From Desulfofustis sp. (GTDB lineage: Bacteria > Desulfobacterota > Desulfobulbia > Desulfobulbales > Desulfocapsaceae), in contig JAQYVS010000124.1 of NCBI GenBank assembly GCA_030145365.1, positions 1 to 6,022 on the forward strand: DNA of 6,022 bases, in the 5' to 3' direction. A program made the translations under genes and the position numbers. Within the stretch, counting starts at the first letter, position 1. Each line of letters starts with the position of its first letter. The notes beneath the pieces were generated by a model. The model made no database searches and was not told where the DNA came from. It saw only the letters and a program-made list of their open reading frames with translations. Below are positions 1-4,373 of this stretch, one piece after another.

Positions 1-1
1 A

Positions 2-61
2 ATCGCAGAACTGAGCATGGGAAACTGCCCTAAATATGTTGGATACAATGAACTGACTTGA
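2..61 (+). CDS. possible C-terminal end of an unidentified gene (5' end outside window)
   Basis: One plus-strand frame is open from the window edge to a TGA at 59-61 and reads as 19 residues ending ELSMGNCPKYVGYNELT. The codons look ordinary for a real gene, while the other two plus frames stop within 33 bases. An NCPKY-type motif occurs near the end of some flavin-binding proteins of the pyridoxamine 5'-phosphate oxidase superfamily; that resemblance comes from memory and rests on five residues, so it is a hint and not an assignment. The gene would converge on the radical SAM gene. A fragment this short can arise by chance. Confidence 0.3.
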   Translation: MAELSMGNCPKYVGYNELT

Positions 62-70
62 GCTGAGCAA

Positions 71-95
71 CTGGGCGGCTTTCATTTGCGCCCAG
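71..95. other. small hairpin between convergent gene ends
   Basis: CTGGGCG (71-77) and CGCCCAG (89-95) form a perfect 7-bp stem with an 11-nt loop. It lies between the possible gene end at 61 and the radical SAM stop at 168, where a shared terminator would be expected. Neither strand has a T-run after the stem, so it does not qualify as a classical intrinsic terminator. It may be a weak or Rho-assisted 3' structure, or chance. Confidence 0.25.
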
Positions 96-167
96 AACAT
101 TCAGATGCAAATAAATTCAAATTTCAGATTATCAGAGATGGGAATGCCATGCAAAGGATACCAGCAT

Positions 168-1904
168 TTATTTCAGAACAGCGAGATTCGATCTGTTGGC
201 TGGAGTGCACAACAGCCTGGTCTCTCCCTCACTCTGGGGTTCCTCAGCCAGGGCCGCCTGGTTTTGTTCAAGAAAGGTTTTGGGTTCAAGCCCCCAGCCT
301 GCTGATAGCCGCTTTTCTTCTCTTTTCATGGCCCAGTAAATATATCTCCCGGCAAGGGGAGCCACCAGCCGAGGCGTTACACCCATGCTGGTATAAATGT
401 CATCGAGGAGATCGGTCAGCTGTTGGAAGAGAATATTGTCCTTCCGATACCACCGCTTCATGGCCCAGACGGAACCGGCATACATGGTATACAAGGGTCT
501 GGCATCAGCCCGGTATCGATCTCGTATCCGTTTATCTGTATGGGAGTGGTAGCGCTTCCAGCCCTTGAGGATAGTACGGATCAGCCGAAAAAGGCTGGGG
601 CCGTTGATCTTAAAATCCTGTTCAAAGGCATTAATCAGGATCTTTTCCTCGTCCCCTGCCGGCAAATGCGGGTGGCGATGGTTGAAACGAAACTGACCAT
701 GGCTGTCAGAAACCTTGCATTGATCCGGCGGCAGCAGGGTTCCTCGTTTCTTGAGTTCAGCGTGGAGCGGTGTTCCGTGATTAGCCGTGTAGAGCATAAA
801 CTGGTGAAAATCAGCCGAATGGGAAACCGCGTAGTCGATAACCTGGTTGATCGTTTCCGGGGTATGCTCCTCGAGACCGATTATCGATGAGCCCAGAACC
901 CGGATACCGTGTTCCTGTAGATCTTCAATCAGTACTCTGGTGTCAATACCTGCGAGCTTGCTGTATTGGCTCTCTTTTCCCTCGAGTCCCATCCAGACCC
1001 AGGTAATGCCAAGCTCGACGAGTTGCTCGATGCTGTATGAGCGTAAGACCTTTGCTGAACTGAACACAAAAAGGGCCCAGCTTTTGTTATGTTTCTTTAT
1101 CTGTTCGAGCAGCCCCAGGGCCCTTTTCCTGTGCAGGAGGAAATTCTCATCCAGTATGAAAAACGATGTCACCTCCAGTTTTTTCTCAAGATCTGCCAAT
1201 ACACCATAGAGCTCTTCGCCGCTTTCAAAAAAATTCTTGAATTTTCCCTTGCCGCCAAACAGCGCAGACGTTGAGCAAAAGTTGCAGCCCATGGGACAAC
1301 CGACCGAGGGAACCACGACAGCTGCCGTATCTCCTGGTTTATCAGAGAGGGTGTGGCCCAGTATTCTTGTACCGAAGGCCGAGGTCACGGCCGGATGTTT
1401 TACCGGTTTAGACATGTCCTGGTTTAGATATTTACGGAACCAGGCGATACCGTCACCCCGTACGAGGTGATCCGTGTCTATTATATCGTCGATATTATCC
1501 ATATTACTGATGTGCCCGCCAACGACGATAGCAGCATGAGGCTGGTAGGTGCGGATTAACTCGCACATTTTTTTAACTTTCAAAACGTTCGGTATGATGG
1601 AACTGATACCTATGATATTGTAATGATTGCTGCGGATGGTCTCGATGAAACAATCCAGCTCAGGAAAGTCCAGAAGGGTACAGGGGGCTTCAATATTTTC
1701 TTTTATCATCATCAGCCCGAATGATCGGTGAAACATTCGAAGAGAGAAAACGCCCTGTACGCGGGTAACCTGGTTGTGGTAAAGTTCCATCGGGTTAATT
1801 GCACTGCTGCCGTATTCGTCGTCCTGGGCGTATGGCCCAAAAACACTGGTCAACAAAACCTTGGCCCTGGTACCGAGACGATGGACAGGATGATTGTCTG
1901 TCAT
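168..1904 (-). CDS. B12-binding domain radical SAM protein, substrate unknown
   Basis: The 578-aa product has the two-domain layout of cobalamin-dependent radical SAM enzymes. Residues about 14-165 look like a Rossmann-type B12-binding domain (strands near TLLDFPE 77-83 and IIGISSIIPN 97-106, then VVGGH 127-131). The classic DxHxxG cobalamin-ligand motif is not seen, as in many members of this class. Residues about 195-395 form the radical SAM barrel. C203, C207 and C210 (CPMGCNFC) match CX3CX2C and should bind the 4Fe-4S cluster and S-adenosylmethionine. FILDENF (249-255) matches the usual DDNF-like strand, and GLEG (306-309) and IIGLEEHTPETI (341-352) are further family landmarks. Residues about 425-578 are a basic, aromatic-rich extension of unknown role. 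The ATG is supported by GAGGT six bases upstream. Such enzymes methylate or rearrange unactivated carbons; the substrate cannot be read from the sequence. The gene diverges from the two-component pair. Confidence 0.9.
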   Translation of the reverse strand: MTDNHPVHRLGTRAKVLLTSVFGPYAQDDEYGSSAINPMELYHNQVTRVQGVFSLRMFHRSFGLMMIKENIEAPCTLLDFPELDCFIETIRSNHYNIIGISSIIPNVLKVKKMCELIRTYQPHAAIVVGGHISNMDNIDDIIDTDHLVRGDGIAWFRKYLNQDMSKPVKHPAVTSAFGTRILGHTLSDKPGDTAAVVVPSVGCPMGCNFCSTSALFGGKGKFKNFFESGEELYGVLADLEKKLEVTSFFILDENFLLHRKRALGLLEQIKKHNKSWALFVFSSAKVLRSYSIEQLVELGITWVWMGLEGKESQYSKLAGIDTRVLIEDLQEHGIRVLGSSIIGLEEHTPETINQVIDYAVSHSADFHQFMLYTANHGTPLHAELKKRGTLLPPDQCKVSDSHGQFRFNHRHPHLPAGDEEKILINAFEQDFKINGPSLFRLIRTILKGWKRYHSHTDKRIRDRYRADARPLYTMYAGSVWAMKRWYRKDNILFQQLTDLLDDIYTSMGVTPRLVAPLAGRYIYWAMKREEKRLSAGWGLEPKTFLEQNQAALAEEPQSEGETRLLCTPANRSNLAVLK

Positions 1905-1910
1905 TTTTAT

Positions 1911-1915
1911 ACCTC
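1911..1915 (-). promoter_or_regulatory. ribosome binding site of the radical SAM gene
   Basis: On the minus strand GAGGT lies six bases before the ATG at 1904-1902, inside the context AAGAGGTATAAAA. The spacing is good for a Shine-Dalgarno site and fixes this start codon. Confidence 0.7.
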
Positions 1916-1966
1916 TTGGGGGGAATGAAAAAAATTCTTATCATGAAAGTGTAAAGCATTAATTTG

Positions 1967-1997
1967 ATTGTAGATAGCACTGGAGTGCAAATGACAA
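1967..1997 (-). promoter_or_regulatory. candidate promoter for the radical SAM gene
   Basis: On the minus strand TTGTCA (plus 1992-1997, 5/6 to the -35 consensus) and TACAAT (plus 1967-1972, 5/6 to the -10 consensus) are separated by 19 bases. That spacer is longer than the optimum of about 17, a layout often seen in activator-dependent promoters. The GCACTGGAGTGC palindrome sits inside the spacer. Transcription would begin near 1960, giving a leader of about 55 bases. This is pattern matching in an AT-rich intergenic region and is tentative. Confidence 0.25.
1977..1988. promoter_or_regulatory. perfect palindrome, candidate operator in the divergent control region
   Basis: GCACT-GG-AGTGC is a perfect inverted repeat with 5-bp arms. 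It lies near the middle of the 118-bp gap between the divergent radical SAM and histidine kinase genes, where a site could act on both. OmpR-family regulators more often bind direct repeats, so if it is an operator it may belong to another protein. The short arms mean chance cannot be excluded. Confidence 0.3.
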
Positions 1998-2022
1998 TTC
2001 TTTTACAAAACAGCGGGCAACA

Positions 2023-2994
2023 ATGAAACGTTCACTCTGGTTTCTCCACCCGATCTCTATCTTTATCTTTTCGATCATTGCCCTCGGGCTTTCACTCTTT
2101 CTCTATATTTACTGGTACGTTGAGGTCAGTACCGGTCTGAAGGCGGTGATTGAAAAAACCAACCTCGATTCGCAACAATTTGTGGCCTGGCAGACCTGGG
2201 TAGTAATCATGGTGCTGTCGATCCTGGTCGGCATTATCCTGGTTGGTGTCTTTACTATTTTTGTCTACCAGAGAAAGACCCAGGCCCTTTATCGTTCACA
2301 GCACTCCTTCATTAACAGCTTCACCCATGAACTGAAGACCCCGACAACCTCCCTGAAACTCTACCTGGAGACCTTCATCAAACATGATCTCTCCAGGGAC
2401 ATGCAGTTGAAGTATCTGGATTATATGCTCGCAGATGTGGGACGTCTGTCGGACAACATCAACGGCATCCTTAATCTCGCACGGATCGAAGCCAGGATAT
2501 ACAGCGGCGAGTTTGTCAGTGTTGACCTGATGGAAGAGGTGGAAAAATTTTACCGGAAGAATGAACAATTGTTTCGAGGCAGTGAGATCATTATCAATAA
2601 ACAGCAGGGGCAGCACCATTACTGTTCTGTCAACCGCTCACTCTTCCAGATGCTGCTGATGAACCTGCTATCCAACGGGATCAGGTATAATGAAAATAAT
2701 CGCCCGCGAATCTCAATCTCCTTCAGCAAGACAGAGAGAAATGTGCAGGTCTTTATCCAGGATAACGGGATCGGTTTTGAAAAGTCCCAAATCAGAAAAA
2801 TATTTAACAAATTTTTTCAGATTGAACAGACTGACTGGAGCCATGCGGGCGGAACCGGCCTCGGGCTGTATATGGTGGAACAAATTGTCAGGCGGCACAA
2901 GGGCAAAATTGTTGCCGAAAGTGAAGGGGTTGGCAAAGGGGCACAGTTCATCATCACCTTACCCCGACAAGAGACCAGGCCAGCCGTGAGTTGA
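2023..2994 (+). CDS. membrane sensor histidine kinase of a two-component system
   Basis: The 323-aa protein should sense a signal at the inner membrane, autophosphorylate on a histidine and pass the phosphate to the regulator encoded next to it. Two hydrophobic segments (about residues 11-33 and 59-82) flank a short extracytoplasmic loop of about 25 residues, too small for a standard sensor domain. Only about 20 residues separate TM2 from the H-box, leaving no room for a HAMP domain. The H-box FTHELKTP carries the phospho-acceptor H102. The HATPase domain has the N-box (N214 to N218, MNLLSN), G1 DNGIGF (247-252), an F-box-like region (FNKFFQ, 261-266) and G2 GGTGLGL (276-282). All catalytic motifs are intact. 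No strong Shine-Dalgarno site precedes the ATG, so the start is less certain than the domains. The signal could be a membrane or lipid state, or a partner protein; this is inference from the small loop. Confidence 0.93.
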   Translation: MKRSLWFLHPISIFIFSIIALGLSLFLYIYWYVEVSTGLKAVIEKTNLDSQQFVAWQTWVVIMVLSILVGIILVGVFTIFVYQRKTQALYRSQHSFINSFTHELKTPTTSLKLYLETFIKHDLSRDMQLKYLDYMLADVGRLSDNINGILNLARIEARIYSGEFVSVDLMEEVEKFYRKNEQLFRGSEIIINKQQGQHHYCSVNRSLFQMLLMNLLSNGIRYNENNRPRISISFSKTERNVQVFIQDNGIGFEKSQIRKIFNKFFQIEQTDWSHAGGTGLGLYMVEQIVRRHKGKIVAESEGVGKGAQFIITLPRQETRPAVS

Positions 2995-3029
2995 TACGGT
3001 CCATCCCGGCGGTCCTGAGACACATGACC

Positions 3030-3035
3030 AGGAGG
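3030..3035 (+). promoter_or_regulatory. ribosome binding site that decides the response regulator start
   Basis: A perfect AGGAGG lies six bases before a GTG at 3042. It supports that GTG over the in-frame TTG at 2991, which overlaps the kinase stop codon, and over the in-frame ATG at 3024, which has no good ribosome site. Confidence 0.8.
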
Positions 3036-3041
3036 ATACCT

Positions 3042-3770
3042 GTGAATGCAGGAACAGAGAAGCGCGTTTTAATCGTTGAGGATGATCCGCATATTGCCGA
3101 AGGACTCGAGTTGAACCTGAGCCTGCAGGGATACCAGGTGAAGGTTGAGCAGAATGGCATCGATGGTCTTGAAGCCTGGAAGCAGTGGCATCCCCATCTG
3201 ATCGTTCTTGACCTGATGTTACCGGGCATCGACGGAATGCGGATATTGAAAAGTATTCGCCTTGAGGATGAACGAATACCCATTCTCATCCTGTCCGCCA
3301 AGGTAGATCCTTCCGACAGGGTCGACGGCTTTGCCGATGGAGTGGATGACTACATGACCAAACCCTTCAACCTGGAAGAGTTTCTGCTCAGGGTCAAGCG
3401 TCTTCTCACCCGGGATCAATGGCGGCGGGAGCAGGACGGCTCCCTTACAGCCAATGCAGGTGAACAGCGTCCCTACAGTTTTGGAGCAAACAGCATCGAT
3501 TTCACCAGTGGCCGGGCCGAGTGCTCTGCTGGAACGATTGAGCTCACTGAACAGGAAATCAAATTGCTCAAACTCTTCATTGTCAATAAAGGGAAACCCC
3601 TGTCACGAAGCACATTGCTCGAGATCGGCTGGGGCTATAGCAAGGGGACTTCGACCCGTACCGTTGATAACTATATTGTGCGTTTTCGCCGCTATTTTGA
3701 AAAGAACCCTAAAAAACCGATATTTTTCAAGAGCAGGCGGTCCCTGGGGTATGTGTTTGACCATGAATAA
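3042..3770 (+). CDS. OmpR/PhoB-family response regulator (winged-helix DNA-binding)
   Basis: From the GTG start the protein has 242 residues, a typical OmpR-family length. The receiver domain (about residues 7-122) has the acidic pair E13-D14-D15, the phospho-acceptor D57 in LIVLDLMLPGIDG, S85 at the switch Ser/Thr position (LSAK) and the conserved K107 in TKPF. A linker of about 30 residues leads to a C-terminal winged-helix domain (about 145-240) with the usual LTEQEIKLLKLF helix, the TRTVDNYIVRFRRYF recognition-helix region and the RRSLGYVF terminal hairpin. All phosphorylation residues are present, so it should be switched by the upstream kinase. The 47-base gap to that gene implies co-transcription. 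The gene order is kinase then regulator, the reverse of the commonest OmpR-type order. Targets are unknown; the divergent radical SAM gene is the nearest candidate. No clear intrinsic terminator follows directly. Confidence 0.94.
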   Translation: MNAGTEKRVLIVEDDPHIAEGLELNLSLQGYQVKVEQNGIDGLEAWKQWHPHLIVLDLMLPGIDGMRILKSIRLEDERIPILILSAKVDPSDRVDGFADGVDDYMTKPFNLEEFLLRVKRLLTRDQWRREQDGSLTANAGEQRPYSFGANSIDFTSGRAECSAGTIELTEQEIKLLKLFIVNKGKPLSRSTLLEIGWGYSKGTSTRTVDNYIVRFRRYFEKNPKKPIFFKSRRSLGYVFDHE

Positions 3771-3861
3771 ACGGCTCGAATCCGGTTGGGGAGGCCATAT
3801 AATATAAACGGGCTCTTCCGGTAAGGGTGTATTGGTTTTACACATCAGGATCTAGTCCCAG

Positions 3862-3890
3862 ACACCTTAAACTTTTATGGAATTAGGTGT
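3862..3890. repeat. short imperfect inverted repeat, REP-like
   Basis: ACACCTTAA (3862-3870) and TTAGGTGT (3883-3890) pair over 8 bp with one bulged T, enclosing 12 bases. The core with its flank reads on the minus strand as AGGTGTCTGGGAC. GGTGTCTG-type palindromes flanked by TTAA or AATT are, from memory, a recurrent REP-like repeat associated with IS200-like (RAYT) transposases in several proteobacteria. No transposase is present here. A single copy cannot prove repeat status. Confidence 0.3.
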
Positions 3891-3945
3891 GAAAAGATGG
3901 CAACTCAATTAAACCCAAATGAGGTAGTTTTTATCTGCTTCGCCC

Positions 3946-3973
3946 TTGTTTTTGTCAGGCATTGTTGTAGATT
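3946..3973 (+). promoter_or_regulatory. candidate promoter of the riboswitch leader
   Basis: TTGTTT (3946-3951) and TAGATT (3968-3973) are separated by 16 bases and lie about 30 bases before the aptamer. Each hexamer matches the sigma-70 consensus only partly (4/6). A perfect TATAAT at 3798-3803 is an alternative further upstream but lacks a -35 box. Read-through from the two-component genes could also feed the leader. Confidence 0.25.
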
Positions 3974-4000
3974 ATCTGATGTGATTTTAAGTTTAACTGA

Positions 4001-4076
4001 CGCAAGACAAAGCCAAATCTGCCGGAAGGTTGAGACGGAAAGCCAAGGGTCACTGATGACAGCCGGACTGCCTTGG
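4001..4076 (+). promoter_or_regulatory. cyclic di-GMP-I (GEMM-I) riboswitch aptamer
   Basis: The RNA matches the GEMM-I consensus in order. It has ACAAAGCCAAATC (4007-4019), then a stem closed by a GNRA loop (GGAA, 4024-4027). GACGGAAAGCC (4034-4044) corresponds to the consensus GACGCAAAGCC. GGGTC (4047-4051) pairs with GAC-AG-CC (4058-4064) around a 6-nt loop, and GGACTGCC (4065-4072) replaces the usual GGGTTGCC. CAAG (4003-4006) with CTTG (4072-4075) can close P1. In Vibrio Vc2 numbering (from memory), the pair G21-C46 is here C4013-G4038, a compensatory change that keeps the pair. A47, which stacks between the ligand bases, is A4039. The position equivalent to G20 is G4012, favouring c-di-GMP over the cGAMP-selective variants that have A. 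The first stem contains a T-T mismatch and a G-T wobble. No downstream plus-strand gene is visible. Confidence 0.78.
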
Positions 4077-4099
4077 AATAAGGTGGTCCGGCTTTTTTT
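4062..4099 (+). terminator. intrinsic terminator forming the riboswitch expression platform
   Basis: GCCGGACTGCCTT (4062-4074) pairs with AAGGTGGTCCGGC (4080-4092) in a continuous 13-bp stem that includes two G-T wobbles, with the loop GGAAT and seven T residues (4093-4099). The 5' arm is also the 3' strand of the aptamer (the GCC closing the second stem, the ligand-contacting GGACTGCC and the P1 strand CTTG). The terminator and the ligand-bound aptamer therefore cannot form together. Binding should give read-through, that is an ON switch. Confidence 0.9.
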
Positions 4100-4172
4100 G
4101 TGGTTGGTGACGGTCGGTATTGTAGTAATTGGTTGCGTGGTTACGGGCGACACCAGGAAATTGCTCAAAGCT

Positions 4173-4312
4173 TTTGGCTCTGTCTGCGTTAAGTGTTGGC
4201 GCGCAACACTCCTGGTCATAACTGACTGTATTAGCGGCAAAGTTCGGTTTCTCAGTAAGGCGCTGAGCCCAAGCGCCACAAGGGACCAACACCTAACGCA
4301 GACAGAGCCAAA
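4173..4312. repeat. 140-bp element with 27-bp terminal inverted repeats
   Basis: The arms at 4173-4199 and 4286-4312 are inverted copies matching at 26 of 27 positions; the one difference is A at 4192, where the opposite arm predicts G. The outer end of each arm reads TTTGGCTCTGTCTGCGTTA inward. The interior holds smaller hairpins: GTGTTG/CAACAC (4193-4209), CTCAG/CTGAG (4251-4267) and GGCGCT/AGCGCC (4259-4277), the last two mutually exclusive. There is no coding capacity and no clear target-site duplication. It could be a MITE-like element, a remnant between two inverted repeats, or a structured RNA. The right arm abuts the hppA terminator and provides part of its T-rich tail on the minus strand. 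Confidence 0.8.
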
Positions 4313-4314
4313 TA

Positions 4315-4353
4315 AAAAGGCCTGCACCGGCGAAAAACCGGGGCAGGCCTTTT
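4315..4353 (-). terminator. bidirectional intrinsic terminator after hppA
   Basis: AAAAGGCCTGC (4315-4325) pairs perfectly with GCAGGCCTTTT (4343-4353). After one A/G mismatch the stem continues with CCGG/CCGG (4327-4330 and 4338-4341) around a 7-nt loop. On the minus strand the stem is followed by TTTTTATTT, ending hppA transcripts 20-60 bases after the stop codon. On the plus strand TTTTATTT follows, so the same hairpin can stop read-through from the riboswitch leader before it becomes antisense to hppA. Confidence 0.92.
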
Positions 4354-4373
4354 ATTTAACTCAGCTCAGTAAA

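Larger units (their letters stand above)
3771..4373. other. 603-bp intergenic region rich in RNA and repeat structures, no convincing protein gene
   Basis: The region lies between the response regulator stop and the convergent hppA stop. In order it holds a TATAAT hexamer without a good -35 partner (3798-3803), a REP-like imperfect inverted repeat (3862-3890), a c-di-GMP-I riboswitch with an overlapping terminator (4001-4099), a 140-bp inverted-repeat element (4173-4312) and a strong bidirectional terminator (4315-4353). There is no ATG on the plus strand between 4100 and 4373. Open frames crossing the region run through both terminators or into the antisense of hppA and show no protein-like character. 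Confidence 0.7.

Noticed and set aside
71..95. Intrinsic terminator between the convergent gene ends
   Set aside because: The 7-bp stem has no following T-run on either strand.
2991..3041. TTG at 2991 as the response regulator start, giving 259 aa
   Set aside because: The 17 extra residues precede the receiver domain without matching it, and a perfect AGGAGG sits six bases before the GTG at 3042.
3798..3803. Perfect TATAAT as a promoter
   Set aside because: No acceptable -35 hexamer lies 15-19 bases upstream; it is kept only as an alternative for the riboswitch leader.
4001..4076. cGAMP-selective (GEMM-Ib) riboswitch
   Set aside because: The position equivalent to G20 aligns with G4012, while cGAMP-selective RNAs have A there. 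The alignment is by eye, so ligand choice remains open to test.
4173..4312. Integron attC site or gene cassette, because GTTAAGT and ACCTAAC fit the R-box patterns
   Set aside because: The boxes are inside-out relative to an attC hairpin, L-boxes are missing, and the extended 27-bp arm identity is not an attC property. No integrase is present.
3905..4327. A 140-aa minus-strand open frame (and an overlapping 80-aa one)
   Set aside because: They start within the inverted repeat and run antisense through the riboswitch, with no ribosome site and no protein-like domains.
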